Numbered from the stretch's first letter, positions 42,001 to 46,604 are shown. The stretch: 64,000 nucleotides of DNA from Enoplolaimus lenunculus (GCA_030248215.1 JASANG010000239.1:1-64000), one strand, 5' to 3'. Translations and numbers: made by a program. Notes: generated by a model from the sequence alone, not told the origin.

Positions 42001-42546
42001 TTAATTTGTCAAATTGGCCAGCCTCATGCATACTTTTCATACTTTCCGGTGACGATAAAGGCAGATTTTTCAAAATAGAAGATGAAGTGGTCGCAGATTC
42101 GCTGCTCAACTTCATGTGACCGTGAACGTTTTATAGCACGGTAGATATACTCTATAAAGTATATACGGCCTCGTATTCTAAGACCGCCAAGATTTGTAGT
42201 CAGAAGCATCGAACGATAAAATTTTTCTAACACTACAAAAAATTTCACAACCGAAATTAATGGAACTTCCGTCAAAACTTTGACCGGAGCAGGAGGTGGA
42301 TTTTTTTGCCAAAGCTCCGTTTGTGCCCTGCTTGTGCCATAAATTCAAACTTCGAGGATTAAACCGGATTCCTATACAGACTAACAAGAAACGTTTAACA
42401 TTTACCTCAAAATTTGCAACAGCAATAATTAACTCGTCAAATTGGCCAGCCTCATGCATATTTTTTTCCTGTCTCTCCGGCGACGATAGAGGTGGATTCT
42501 CCAAAATAGAATATGAAGTGGACGCAGATTCGCTGTTCATCTTCAT
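4802..42546 (-). CDS. multi-Tudor-domain protein, 27 exons, about 1,723 aa
   Basis: Exons in transcript order: 42406-42546, 40879-40912, 39136-39341, 38611-38802, 37555-37679, 36835-36982, 36162-36437, 35859-35914, 32660-32867, 31061-31274, 30440-30591, 28618-28890, 27069-27212, 26201-26386, 25443-25499, 24869-25016, 16635-16795, 15520-15769, 12959-13105, 12213-12345, 11596-11755, 11465-11491, 11216-11410, 9095-9212, 8300-8442, 5847-6486, 4802-5439. All junction phases agree and the sum is 5,172 nt. Residues 1-392 look helical. Extended Tudor domains lie at about 413-584 (WYRA 479-482, VDYGN 499-503), 734-907 (degenerate), 992-1211 (WRRA, IDYGKN 1077-1082) and 1490-1723 (WYRA 1578-1581, VDFGN 1625-1629). 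Known family role: such domains bind methylated arginines, often on PIWI proteins in germ granules. Function here is inferred. The weakest donors are exon 5 (GTTGGT), exon 8 (GTTAAC) and exon 16 (GC). The N-terminal part could be a separate gene, but phase continuity argues against that. Confidence 0.8.
5847..6486 (-). CDS. Tudor gene exon 26: linker and start of Tudor 4
   Basis: 640 nt, phase 0 in and phase 1 out (GCAG|GTAAAC). About 190 residues of Ser/Thr-rich low-structure linker precede VLVCHAESPAKFYMQ, the typical entry strand of an extended Tudor domain. It is the longest internal exon. Confidence 0.92.
6487..7214. other. intron 25, proximal part
   Basis: No exon seen. 6901-6963 holds two consecutive perfect hairpins: a 7-bp stem CTCAGAG/CTCTGAG and a 10-bp stem CGCCAAGAGT/ACTCTTGGCG. 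Confidence 0.5.
7215..8140 (+). repeat. dispersed repeat with ~150-bp monomers, copy A
   Basis: Begins near GGGTCGAAAGGTGGATG followed by a CCGTC-rich tract. It continues as imperfect ~150-bp monomers containing CCAAAACCGATAATTGAAT and TAGTTAGCTAATAGC, and ends near CTACTGCAACTGGTA. The same order is seen at 31605-32365 (+) and, inverted, at 27655-28540. The class is unknown; I see no protein-coding part. Confidence 0.75.
8300..8442 (-). CDS. Tudor gene exon 25: acidic/charged linker
   Basis: Acceptor TTCTATTTCAG, phase 1 in; donor AAG|GTATAG, phase 0 out (weak donor). The 48 residues are polar and charged (SSYDESSLPE, EQSDKAEARQK), which suggests a disordered linker or short helix between Tudor 3 and Tudor 4. 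Confidence 0.8.
9006..9036. repeat. (TAA)n microsatellite
   Basis: About ten uninterrupted trinucleotide units in intron 24. Confidence 0.95.
9095..9212 (-). CDS. Tudor gene exon 24: linker ending in CDLQ
   Basis: Acceptor TTGACTTCTAG, phase 0 in; donor CAAG|GTTAGT, phase 1 out. Ends with PFYQCDLQ, paralogous to QFSCDLE at the end of exon 18. Both sit at a phase-1 junction. Confidence 0.85.
9213..11215. other. intron 23, no exon seen
   Basis: AT-rich. Contains MITE-like fragments near 9880-9930, 10190-10240 and 10565-10615 (GGTATCGGTATCGGCAG, GGCACATCCCT). I see no coding or RNA gene. Confidence 0.5.
11216..11410 (-). CDS. Tudor gene exon 23: end of Tudor 3 and linker
   Basis: Acceptor AATATATTGCAG and donor CCA|GTAAGT, both phase 0. 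Starts IEVEVTST, the last strand of the domain, then a His/Asn/Ser-rich linker. Confidence 0.88.
11465..11491 (-). CDS. Tudor gene exon 22: 27-nt microexon
   Basis: Encodes LMWQIVEDK between the 3' splice site TCTAAAAAAATAG and donor AAG|GTAGTC. It is phase 0 at both ends and places a hydrophobic strand exactly where an extended Tudor domain expects one. Skipping it would keep the frame. The A-rich acceptor is atypical. Confidence 0.7.
11596..11755 (-). CDS. Tudor gene exon 21: Tudor 3, central part
   Basis: Acceptor GTTTATTTTATAG, phase 2 in; donor CAG|GTGCAT, phase 0 out. Encodes the segment after IDYGKN, with PPLVYHFALPGI, the conserved post-core turn of extended Tudor domains. Confidence 0.85.
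12213..12345 (-). CDS. Tudor gene exon 20: Tudor 3 core
   Basis: Acceptor GCTGTTTTTAG, phase 1 in; donor CAG|GTATTT, phase 2 out. Encodes LVEWRRARVV and LIDYGKNI, the core barrel strands with the aromatic and acidic positions retained. Confidence 0.9.
12620..12940 (+). other. possible decayed coding fragment in intron 19
   Basis: The plus strand is open from 12749 to 12937 and ends in a coiled-coil-like heptad run (QLQKTINEMSQNFSKLSTMV), preceded by CKRCHDHN. It could be a LINE ORF1 remnant, but there is no reverse transcriptase or poly(A) tail, so the identity is open. Confidence 0.2.
12959..13105 (-). CDS. Tudor gene exon 19: entry strand of Tudor 3
   Basis: Acceptor TGGTTTTATAG, phase 1 in; donor GAAA|GTAAGT, phase 1 out. 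CYGPETIMLRTP aligns in position with AYGPDHFYIQRT of Tudor 1. Confidence 0.85.
13106..15519. other. intron 18 (2.4 kb)
   Basis: Apart from the pseudogene candidate at 14189-14581, the stretch is AT-rich and shows no exon. A run of HindIII-like AAGCTTA words occurs near 13510-13540. Confidence 0.5.
14189..14581 (-). pseudogene. frameshifted intronless copy of an unidentified basic protein
   Basis: Starts MNSVTPWRAGITPEEVP. The open reading then moves between frames (LPLRNYRDPGSQATRLTYIS, later EIAGILAAMQGAS) and ends with an Arg/Lys-rich helix followed by an acidic tail, EDCENY and a stop at 14189. Coding character runs through about 130 codons, with at least two frame disruptions. No introns are apparent, so a retrocopy is likely. 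It is richer in GC than the surrounding intron. I cannot name the parent gene. The last part could be an alternative terminal exon of the Tudor gene, but no suitable acceptor was seen. Confidence 0.5.
15520..15769 (-). CDS. Tudor gene exon 18: linker before Tudor 3
   Basis: Acceptor TTTTGTTTCAG, phase 0; donor GAAG|GTGAGT, phase 1. About 83 residues, Ser/Asp/Pro-rich and probably disordered, ending QFSCDLE. Confidence 0.9.
15770..16634. other. intron 17
   Basis: AT-rich. TTAGCTAA/TTAGCC-type short repeats lie at 16080-16200. A CCGGTTCC-rich hAT-MITE right end lies at about 16540-16612 (GTTCCGTTCCAACCCTG). Confidence 0.5.
16635..16795 (-). CDS. Tudor gene exon 17: nuclease-like half of Tudor 2
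   Basis: Acceptor TTTGAATGCTTCAG, phase 1; donor AAA|GTAAGT, phase 0. FSTVGFLDSFVSRHG and KNGVICVVKD match the helix and strands that follow a Tudor core, as in exon 11. Confidence 0.85.
17475..17543. repeat. 37-bp tandem duplication
   Basis: TATTATGTTTTTTCT..TTTTAGGTATTTCCT occurs twice in succession. Confidence 0.8.
17680..18590. repeat. degenerate CCTAAG/CATAAG hexamer-rich region
   Basis: Long run of imperfect hexamer words such as AAGCCTAAGC, AACATAAGCC and GCATAAGCCC, interrupted by a short MITE at 17926-18006. Resemblance to the TTAGGC telomere unit is noted, but the array is irregular and interstitial. Confidence 0.6.
17926..18006. repeat. short hAT-type MITE
   Basis: 81-bp copy bounded by AGGGTGCAACCGGAATTCC and its inverted end ATTCCGGTTTCACCCTG; the middle is CCGGTTCC-rich. 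Confidence 0.75.
18609..18890. repeat. CAGGGATG-family MITE
   Basis: Ends CAGGGATGAGCGGTGTCGA and ACCGAGACTCCCATCCCTG, with internal GACCGAGACT words. A related partial copy lies near 37960-38059. Confidence 0.7.
18898..19059. repeat. hAT-type MITE, ATCCGG subfamily
   Basis: Begins CAGGGTGCGACCGGATATCC and ends CGTATCCCGTCGATCCCTG, seven bases after the neighbouring MITE. Confidence 0.7.
20355..20440 (+). repeat. tRNA-like head of a SINE
   Basis: A-box-like AGTTGAGTGATATGCTG and B-box-like GGTCCGAGTTCTATTC about 55 nt apart. No intact cloverleaf is evident. Confidence 0.4.
20635..21075 (-). pseudogene. coding-like fragments of unknown origin
   Basis: After a good acceptor (TTCTGTATTCCAG) at about 21070, the minus strand reads AVYQYTFRKCDCNDARAKV for some 40 codons. 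A second open stretch in another frame includes MDLFGSARAAENKRIFEL. Codon use looks coding but the reading is interrupted. The phase does not fit the host Tudor gene. No family recognised. Confidence 0.3.
21810..22610 (+). pseudogene. GC3-rich, interrupted coding-like block, unidentified
   Basis: From about 22230 one plus-strand frame has strongly C/G-ending codons, unlike all neighbouring sequence, and reads FIGKVYFLYKGSQFMFNHPF and onward with aromatic and hydrophobic runs. It is broken and I cannot name it. The base composition suggests a source with different codon usage. Similar composition begins near 21840. Confidence 0.3.
22922..23598. repeat. element bounded by ~60-bp inverted arms
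   Basis: 22922-22981 and 23536-23598 are inverted copies, roughly 85% identical, around a shared centre TTTCGAGGAAGG. Each arm holds a near-perfect palindrome, e.g. GTGATAGCCC-T-GGGCTATCAC at 22961-22981. The interior carries ACACAA-rich and CCTAAGCCTAAG runs and no ORF. A further palindromic block (CTCGTGATAGCCTTGGACTA) follows to about 23680. Confidence 0.75.
23781..24171 (+). mobile_element. hAT-type MITE with perfect 8-bp TSD
   Basis: 391 bp with ends CAGGGTGCAACCGGAATTCC and TGTAATTCCGGTCGCACCCTG. It is flanked by the direct repeat ACTGCACT at 23773-23780 and 24172-24179. An 8-bp target duplication with CAGGG termini is typical of hAT elements. There is no transposase, so it is non-autonomous. 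Nearly identical, in inverse orientation, to 41045-41433. Confidence 0.9.
24515..24728 (+). CDS. orphan plus-strand terminal exon candidate
   Basis: After TTGAATTTTATTTTCAG at 24514 the plus strand reads about 70 codons to TGA: LLPWLPDCFLQLVALITPLP, then WSHGSLQLATESELRCITLH, and ends FPKCVAFSTT. Codon choice is coding-like and the block is GC-richer than the intron. It lies on the opposite strand within intron 16 of the Tudor gene. It may be the last exon of a nested gene or a retained fragment. No partner exons or poly(A) signal found, and no family recognised. Confidence 0.35.
24790..24840. repeat. ~27-bp tandem duplication
   Basis: GGCTTTCATACATGGCATAT is followed directly by GGCTTTCATGCATGGCATAT. 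Confidence 0.85.
24869..25016 (-). CDS. Tudor gene exon 16: degenerate Tudor 2 core
   Basis: Acceptor GAATGTTTTAG, phase 0; donor AATG|GCAAGT, phase 1, a GC donor. Encodes SVRASFVDIGIIQILRYNEL. VDIG replaces the usual VDYGN. The junction falls at the same place as the exon 10 donor (AATG|GTATGT) in Tudor 1. Confidence 0.8.
25443..25499 (-). CDS. Tudor gene exon 15: first strands of Tudor 2
   Basis: 57-nt exon, acceptor TTGTTTATTTAAG, donor ATG|GTAAGG, phase 0 at both ends. LCKKFVGAAKYKNEWQRVM aligns with VKCDALCAAAFDGDGQWYRA of Tudor 1. Confidence 0.78.
25566..25735. repeat. AGGGGCGT-family MITE
   Basis: Inverted ends GTTACTTTTAGGGGCGT and ACGCCCCTAAGAGTAAC; the interior holds CTTAGGCTTAGG words. 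Related copies at 35061-35180 and 52108-52280, partial ones near 3285 and 34600. Confidence 0.8.
26201..26386 (-). CDS. Tudor gene exon 14: entry strand of Tudor 2
   Basis: Acceptor TACGATTTTTAG and donor TCT|GTAAGT, both phase 0. GTEFCAVLTYSNGKDELYIQ is the extended-Tudor entry motif, followed by an acidic helix. Confidence 0.9.
26387..27068. other. intron 13
   Basis: AT-rich, with a GTGACACGTATTAGG/GTGACATGTGTTAGG inverted pair near 26545-26590. No exon seen. Confidence 0.5.
27069..27212 (-). CDS. Tudor gene exon 13: acidic linker
   Basis: Acceptor TTTATTTTTAG, donor AAG|GTGAAT, phase 0 at both ends. 48 residues, Glu-rich (IAEAENNETETE). Confidence 0.9.
27655..28540 (-). repeat. dispersed repeat with ~150-bp monomers, copy C (split)
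   Basis: Inverted relative to copies A and B: ACCAGTAGTAGCGGGACTAC at one end and GGACATCCACCTTTCGACTC at 28479-28498. It is interrupted by the MITE-like element at 28014-28442. Confidence 0.7.
28014..28442. mobile_element. MITE nested in copy C
   Basis: Starts GCAGGGTTCCATCGGAATTG and ends TTTCGGTAGGAACCTGC, with CCGGTTCCG/TTCCGATTC arms. Related to the hAT-type family with a GGTTCC variant end. Confidence 0.7.
28618..28890 (-). CDS. Tudor gene exon 12: acidic linker
   Basis: Acceptor AGCAATTTTCAG, donor TCG|GTACGT, phase 0 at both ends. 91 residues, Asp/Glu/Ser-rich (SSEEDVDCDENVDNGS), probably disordered. Confidence 0.9.
29297..30100. repeat. GGTTCC-end MITE with a nested hAT-type MITE
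   Basis: Outer ends CAGGGTTCTACTCGGAAG and CGGAATTCCATTGGAACC. Within it, 29665-29980 runs from CAGGGTGCCGTTG to TAATATCCGGTCGCACCCTG and looks like a second, later insertion. Confidence 0.6.
30440..30591 (-). CDS. Tudor gene exon 11: nuclease-like half of Tudor 1
   Basis: Acceptor GTGTACTTTCAG, phase 1; donor GCG|GTAAAT, phase 0. SKFWSDAFAQQWCKKFVEV forms the long helix after the core, then CRWILEISD. Confidence 0.9.
30673..30930. repeat. hAT-type MITE, diverged
   Basis: Left end CAGGGTACAACCCGATATCC; probable right end GATTAAACCCTG. Confidence 0.5.
31061..31274 (-). CDS. Tudor gene exon 10: Tudor 1 core
   Basis: Acceptor TTATTATTTCAG, phase 0; donor AATG|GTATGT, phase 1. GDGQWYRAKIVRV and LLHFVDYGNFQTTE keep the aromatic-cage and Asp/Asn positions expected for binding dimethylarginine; binding itself is inferred. 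Confidence 0.95.
31605..32365 (+). repeat. dispersed repeat with ~150-bp monomers, copy B
   Basis: Same order as copy A: GGGTCGAAAGGTGGATGTCC, a CCGTCCGTC run, CAGGAACGGCTGAACCGATT, monomers with CCAAAACCGATAATTGA, and the end CCCACTACGACTGGTATTAG. Confidence 0.8.
32660..32867 (-). CDS. Tudor gene exon 9: entry strand of Tudor 1
   Basis: Acceptor ATTGTTATTTCAG, phase 2; donor GAG|GTACGT, phase 0. AGVSYAYGPDHFYIQRTEAA is the extended-Tudor entry motif; a charged helix follows. Confidence 0.92.
34119..34301. repeat. perfect 46-bp direct repeat
   Basis: Begins TCATCTCAATACCAGGGTCA and ends GCTATCGAGGAGTGAATA; present at about 34119-34165 and 34255-34301, 137 bp apart, with an (AT)n run after the first copy. 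Confidence 0.9.
35061..35180. repeat. AGGGGCGT-family MITE
   Basis: Ends CCCATTACTTTAAGGGGCGT and ACGCCCTTTAAAATAACATT with TTGCTTAGGCTTAGT inside. Confidence 0.75.
35859..35914 (-). CDS. Tudor gene exon 8
   Basis: 56-nt exon: acceptor AAGATTATTTCAG, phase 0; donor CTT|GTTAAC, phase 2 (weak). Encodes AVSEVNLTEESNSLLLEC. It supplies exactly the phase needed between exons 7 and 9, which is the main reason to accept it. Confidence 0.6.
36162..36437 (-). CDS. Tudor gene exon 7: helical N-terminal region
   Basis: Acceptor CACATTTTCAAG, donor AAG|GTAATT, phase 0. 92 residues of amphipathic helices (LLVDCMNYLRADLDDLPTAV, LSQLEQLIHHFG). Without splicing it would reach a stop at 36117, so an alternative end is possible. 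Confidence 0.85.
36835..36982 (-). CDS. Tudor gene exon 6: helical N-terminal region
   Basis: Acceptor CAGTTTCTCCAG, phase 2; donor GTG|GTTAGT, phase 0. Encodes ACMQIIRNYLLLLQRCDIAL, an ARM/HEAT-like helix pair. Confidence 0.7.
37027..37327. repeat. hAT-type MITE
   Basis: Left end CAGGGTACAACCGTAATTAC; right end GCCGGAATTCCGGTTGCCCTG (last base diverged from the family). Confidence 0.65.
37555..37679 (-). CDS. Tudor gene exon 5: helical N-terminal region
   Basis: Acceptor ATGCTGTTTTGCAG, phase 0; donor CTG|GTTGGT, phase 2 (weak, chosen by phase). Encodes DLCLSLHSILAKVLASNSVI. Confidence 0.65.
37704..38410. repeat. composite of MITE fragments in intron 4
   Basis: 37704 starts CAGGGTTCCAACAGGAAC. 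37960-38059 matches the right half of the CAGGGATG family (ending CGAATCCCTG). 38290-38372 is a hAT-type right end, GCTATCCGGTCGCACCCTG. 38373-38410 resembles the GGTTCC-end arm. Nesting is likely. Confidence 0.5.
38611..38802 (-). CDS. Tudor gene exon 4: helical N-terminal region
   Basis: Acceptor TTTTCATATTAG, donor GAT|GTAAGT, phase 0. 64 residues, e.g. ATELVSYFRFVCSFLVDCRD. Confidence 0.87.
39136..39341 (-). CDS. Tudor gene exon 3: helical N-terminal region
   Basis: Acceptor GTTTTTGCAATAG, phase 1; donor AAA|GTATGT, phase 0. Encodes TALRICDAAWQVCGAKWF and IMLVVATVEQRIMLEAANIK. Confidence 0.87.
39715..40861. repeat. local ~170-bp duplication flanking a transposon fragment
   Basis: 39715-39889 and 40675-40861 are related over their length (AAAACATCAACA, TGTGCACGTTT/TGCGCACGTTT, AACGCTCTTAC/GGCGCTCTTAC, ACATACC/ACGTACC). 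The sequence between them is the element at 39890-40674. Confidence 0.65.
39890..40674 (-). mobile_element. hAT-like DNA transposon remnant
   Basis: The minus strand from 40144 begins MSTQRNIKSYFAECPPQKKS, which resembles the start of hAT/BED-type transposases, then diverges into a GGCGGAAATTTT-rich region. The other side has a thrice-repeated CAGCTGCCCCCCAGCAAAAT tract (40540-40600). No catalytic domain remains. Confidence 0.45.
40879..40912 (-). CDS. Tudor gene exon 2 (34 nt)
   Basis: Acceptor GTTCATTTCAG, phase 0; donor GAGCG|GTAAGC, phase 1. Encodes NNRKFETLPWS. A second donor 17 nt downstream (AAG|GTACGT) would break the frame with exon 3, so GTAAGC is preferred. Confidence 0.7.
41045..41433 (-). 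mobile_element. hAT-type MITE, near-identical inverted copy
   Basis: 389 bp, about 95% identical by eye to the reverse complement of 23781-24171. Ends CAGGGTGCAACCGGAATTAC and GGAATTCCGGTTGCACCCTG. Flanked by GTAAAGAC and GTAAAGGC, a 7/8 match for a hAT-size target duplication. Confidence 0.88.
41667..41977. repeat. diverged CCGGAGCC-type MITE
   Basis: CAGGGTAGGGTTGGCAACGG to CAGCTTGTGCCCTG, with ACCGGAGCCGGAGG inside; a partial second copy lies at about 42195-42330. Confidence 0.6.
41995..42115 (-). pseudogene. duplicated copy of Tudor exon 1
   Basis: Starts MKLSSESATTSSSILKNLPL and keeps MHEAGQFDKLI in frame with the real exon 1 (MKMNSESASTSYSILENPPL, MHEAGQFDELI). The sequence holding the GTAAAT donor is missing. 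The upstream flank with TATAGCAC is also duplicated, so promoter and exon were copied together. Confidence 0.75.
42406..42546 (-). CDS. Tudor gene exon 1 (start codon)
   Basis: ATG at 42546; 47 residues ending NFE at donor GAG|GTAAAT, phase 0. Ser-rich start. M3 is an alternative start. The transcript start is unknown. Confidence 0.72.
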
Positions 42547-42560
42547 TTCACAGAGAACGT

Positions 42561-42567
42561 TTTTATA
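42561..42567 (-). promoter_or_regulatory. TATAAAA box candidate
   Basis: TATAAAA on the minus strand, 15 nt before the ATG and conserved in the duplicated copy as TATAAAAC at about 42128-42134. It is too close to the ATG for a normal TATA-driven 5' UTR, so its function is doubtful. Confidence 0.25.
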
Positions 42568-42689
42568 GCACCGTAGATATACCTACCCTATATTGTATAT
42601 ACTGCCTGGTAATCGTAGTAAGGCCTTTAATTCGATCCCAGTTCTATAGGTCAACTTTTCCAGCTGCTTAATTAAAAGTTGTGAAAGCC

Positions 42690-43060
42690 CAGTTCCTACC
42701 TAGGCTGATATGGGGGCTACGTCGTGAGCACAATAGTAAGTTGCCGCGCTTTGAACACGGTATAGGTCGAAAATAAGGCGGACGATCAAGGTACGACCTT
42801 GTTAAAAATTTGGGCATGTAAGCATGTGAGACATGCTTGTCCGATATGTACACATAATATCGTGCAGCGCACTGTATGTATGCTAGCCGGCATCGTACGG
42901 TCGACATATAGTCGACGATGTGATGAGCTGGGTAGGCTAGGACCTGAAAATGAGGGGCGATCCAACAAGTTTCGATCTCATGACCCACGGCCTACTGATT
43001 CTCAGTCCAATGCGTTACCACTGGGCAACACTGACCCACAAGCAGGATTTATCTGCTGAC
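42690..43060 (-). repeat. tRNA-derived composite SINE
   Basis: Contains GTAAGCATGTGAGACATGCT, CGTACGGTCGACATATAGTC and, on the minus strand, a tRNA-like head (CAGTGGTAACGCATTGGACT with B box ATGAGATCGAAAC). Most of it recurs at 63652-63995. Confidence 0.65.
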
Positions 43061-43244
43061 TGTTTTCAGGTTTTCATGCCTTATAAGATCCTCATCATTA
43101 CGCTAATGCGTCTTGGTTCTTCCATGTTTTAGTGCTAACAGGGTTGACAGCAGATAAAGTGAATACCTTTTCCAACAAAGCGTTATTACACCAATAGTAG
43201 TTCAAAAAAGAAAATCAAAATGAATTTTTCTGCGGCATGTATTT

Positions 43245-43333
43245 TTCATTTTCCGGTTCCGGTTCCGTTTCCGGTAATTTTTTCAAATTCCAGTTCCTGT
43301 TCCGGTTAATTGTAATTCCAGTTGCAACCTGGC
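43245..43333. repeat. partial hAT-type MITE (right end)
   Basis: TTCCGGTTCCGGTTCCG arms ending TAATTCCAGTTGCAACCTGG. Confidence 0.6.
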
Positions 43334-43439
43334 TGCTACATATTAAGGCTCTACATATGCATCAGTGTGTTAAACGATGTGCAGCATTAGCATGACGTTA
43401 ATGTAACCTCAATGCATGCACCTTGACATAAGTTAGGTA

Positions 43440-43600
43440 GACTAGACTAGGGTAAGACGGTTTATAATTTTGAGTGCTTGCAGCTGAAAATGAAGGGCGT
43501 TCTCATGAGGCTTCGATCACATGATCGATCGTGGCCGAAAGATTCTCAGTAGAAAGCTCTACCACTGAGCCACACCGCATCAGAATAACTACAGAATTTC
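43440..43600 (-). repeat. tRNA-derived SINE
   Basis: Minus-strand head GTGGCTCAGTGGTAGAGCTT with a B-box-like GATCGAAGCC; body GGGTAAGACGGTTTATAATT shared with 45385-45560. Confidence 0.65.
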
Positions 43601-44149
43601 TGTTTTTATGCTTTATAAGAACTTGGTGATATAACTGATATAAGGTGCCACGGTGGTAAGGTGAACTACCTAATTTGGGACGGTTGGTTGAAACCATGCA
43701 GCAACAACAACAAGAAGGAAATATCCGTTTGCAGAGGCGGAATTTTGGAAAAGAAATGAACGAAAGTTTATGCAAAACAAGTGGAAATATAGTGCTAGCT
43801 AAAAGCCTGTTTTGTATCGAGTTCGTGTTTTGCGTTTGATGGAATCGATGTATTTTGGTGAAGTATCAGAAACTCGTATCTCTCTTGTGTTTTACGAATT
43901 CTCGCTAAAAGCTAGCTCTTGGTTTTCCGAGATTTTCGCAACGAATCTCACGGTCAGGAAGAATTTCTCCTGAATTCCAATCTGTCTTCTTAATAAGTGT
44001 ATGTGGCCTTTATATGGTTCTAGGCACGGCGCGTTAGATGCCGGGGTTTCTCACGTTTAAGCAGCGCGCTCCGCAGGGACCCGACCGTGCCGTTGGTGAA
44101 GAGCGATCAAGCTCGTATCATAATCCCGAACTCGACAGTTTACCCAAAA

Positions 44150-44410
44150 TCTGATAAATCTCAACATTATACGCATGTATCTTGTCTCTTCCTCGTTTTA
44201 GCCGCTTTTGCATATGAAGGTACTACGTATGCATCAGTGTTTTACCGATGAGCAGCGGCAGCATAAGGATTCTTTCGCCTCCACGCTTCCGTATATCACA
44301 GACGATAGCAGTTTGAGAGGCAGGCTACATAGAGTAGTGGTAGAGCGCTTGCCTCGGAATCCATTGATCGCTAATTCGAAACCACCGTAACCCGCTTTCC
44401 TAGCTTCTTG
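44150..44410 (+). repeat. tRNA-derived SINE
   Basis: Plus-strand head AGTAGTGGTAGAGCGCTTGC with GCTAATTCGAAACC; the upstream body ATACGCATGTATCTTG and CATATGAAGGTACTACGTAT matches 45560-45640. Confidence 0.6.
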
Positions 44411-44474
44411 TAAGGTTGTGTGGTCTTACGGGCAATGTATGTAAGTGTTATATTAGTGCCAAGTAATTGAAACA

Positions 44475-44550
44475 AATGACCACGGCTGGATTCGAACCAG
44501 CGACATTTGGTTAACTACGACAACGCTCTTCTACTTGTGCTAGCTATTAT
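44475..44550 (-). repeat. tRNA-like sequence
   Basis: Minus strand AGTAGAAGAGCGTTGTCG then GCTGGTTCGAATCCAGCC. The T arm is intact (GGCTGGATTCGAACCAGC is self-complementary), but the D arm and acceptor are not tRNA-like enough to call a gene. Confidence 0.45.
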
Positions 44551-45384
44551 ATGCGTTGTTTACTAGTGTAGTGTGATAAGTGTCGGATTTGGATGGGTCT
44601 TTACTACGGCTTGAGTGTTTAAGATCTATGACGCTAGCGTAATCGCCCTTCACCAAGGGCACGGCCGGTGTTCAAGATTTACTATGAAACGTATTTACAG
44701 AACGTCACTGATATGGTTATGCGAAAGACAATGTTATACAGAATGATACAGTTATGACAGTTATAAGTACGGTTGTTACCGGGTATGTCAGACGTATCAG
44801 ATCTAAGCCTAGTTCGTCGATGCACTAAGTCCTAGGTTAATGATTTGCGCAATTGATTACAGTGCTGATTGTTGGATATAATTTATTGTGAGTAAACTTC
44901 TTACTCGTTATCTGAGCGGATAAGAGCGCGACCGAACTTCGGTGTGACCGTTGAACGCGCTGCCTAGCAAAGCGAGACTCCACCGCCAACACACCGGATT
45001 CGGTTTGATATACAGCAATTTCGCACATTACAATTCTAATGTTAACACACAATTCAAGTTCTTACCAATTCTTCTAAGTAAATCCACAGATCCAATTCTC
45101 GAAAAACTAAGCAATTATATATAACAATTTTTCACAATTATCCAAAACTATCCAATCCGTAATCAAACGAAAACACGTCAAATCAGAGTTTCAAATATTC
45201 AATACTGTTATTTGGGCTAGTCGCCCACGCACATTAACAAAATTTCCATAAATCAAATTTTATTTTTATTCTTGTTTTCCTTGCTTTTGCTTATTTCATT
45301 CTTCTTTGTTTCTTGTTGTTTTTCTTGTTTCTGCCATCTTGCCCTAGCTATGTCATTCCCATTGTACCACATCTCGTTGGGTAG

Positions 45385-45645
45385 GCTAGGGTACGACGGT
45401 TTTTAATTCTGAGTTCTCAGCAGCTGAAAATGGAAGACGCCCCAGGATGTTTCGAACTCGGTCGACAGATTAACAGTCCAGCGCGCTATCCACTGAGCCA
45501 CGCCGCCTCACAATCAACTGCTGAGATTTTCTGTTTTTTACCTTATAAGGACCTCAACGTTATACACATGTATCTTGGTTCTTCCATGTTTTACTGCTGC
45601 TGCATATGAAGGCACTACATGTGCAGCAGTGTTTTTACCGATGTA
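45385..45645 (-). repeat. tRNA-Asn-like SINE
   Basis: Minus strand GGCGTGGCTCAGTGGATAGC, CTGGACTGTTAATCTGTC (GTT anticodon-like loop) and GAGTTCGAAAC. The body and tail match neighbouring copies. Confidence 0.65.
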
Positions 45646-46604
45646 CAGCATATGTGTATTACTTGTTGATTTCTTTATGTGTATCCATAGTGCAATACCC
45701 GACATTTTTAGTACAAAAAGTTTGAAGTCCCGGTTCCTACGTTGTGCCTAGGCAAAGAAAGATCAAATTGCATCATGTCTAAATGACCATAGTACACTTT
45801 TAAGGAAGTGTAAAAATGTATCCTATTATCTAAACAGTAAAAAGCAGGTCGAAGGATAGTTCTTAGTTTCATGGTGTTGAATCAAACTTACGAAACACCA
45901 TATAAACTTCCTAGCTATGCAAATTACCACAAATCACCTCGCAACTCTAACAGATAATGTTTCACAACTTAATAGCTTCAGCAAAAGCAAGGGTAATGCA
46001 GCTATCTAAAGCTTGTTTGGTCATGAAATATTAAAACTCATTGTACAAGTGATTTGAAATTGGCTAAAACATGTTCAACTATTACTGCGGGACTGTTCAG
46101 ATTAGATATTTTTTTACCACCAAAGGAGTAGTTTATGCAAGTTGCAGCTCGGCTACACTACTCCTATGGTGCAACGAAATGGCTTTGCTATGTTTAACTC
46201 AAGTTGGTTTAATAAGCTGTTCTTAATATCAAATCTGAGTTTCGTTTAGCATATGTTTTGCATGGTTTTTAAATGGATGATGGTCGCTTTTGTCAGATTT
46301 TTTAGACTTTCAAAATATTTAAGATACGATTTGCATAGGCAGGTTGGCATCCGCTTCGAAAGAAAAATTACTTCTATCATCATCTTTGAATTTTAATGTA
46401 TACAACAGGCAGAAGTTTTCGCTACCGATTTGTATTCCTGAGTAAAAGCGTTGAGTTTTCTATATTTTCTTCGATAGTTGAAGCCTGAATATAACCATTT
46501 TGCAGCGTTTCACTTTAACTGAACAACTGTCTAGTGGAGTGAACCGCGGTGAACATGTCTGAAACAAAGCTGGATTAAATGTGAAGGTTCAATTCTAATG
46601 ACGT
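45646..46604. other. unassigned AT-rich stretch
   Basis: No coding, RNA or clear repeat feature seen. Confidence 0.5.

Noticed and set aside
42690-45560. Functional tRNA gene cluster
   Set aside because: Several A and B boxes are present, but none folds into a full cloverleaf with matching acceptor stem and anticodon arm; shared bodies show they are SINE copies.
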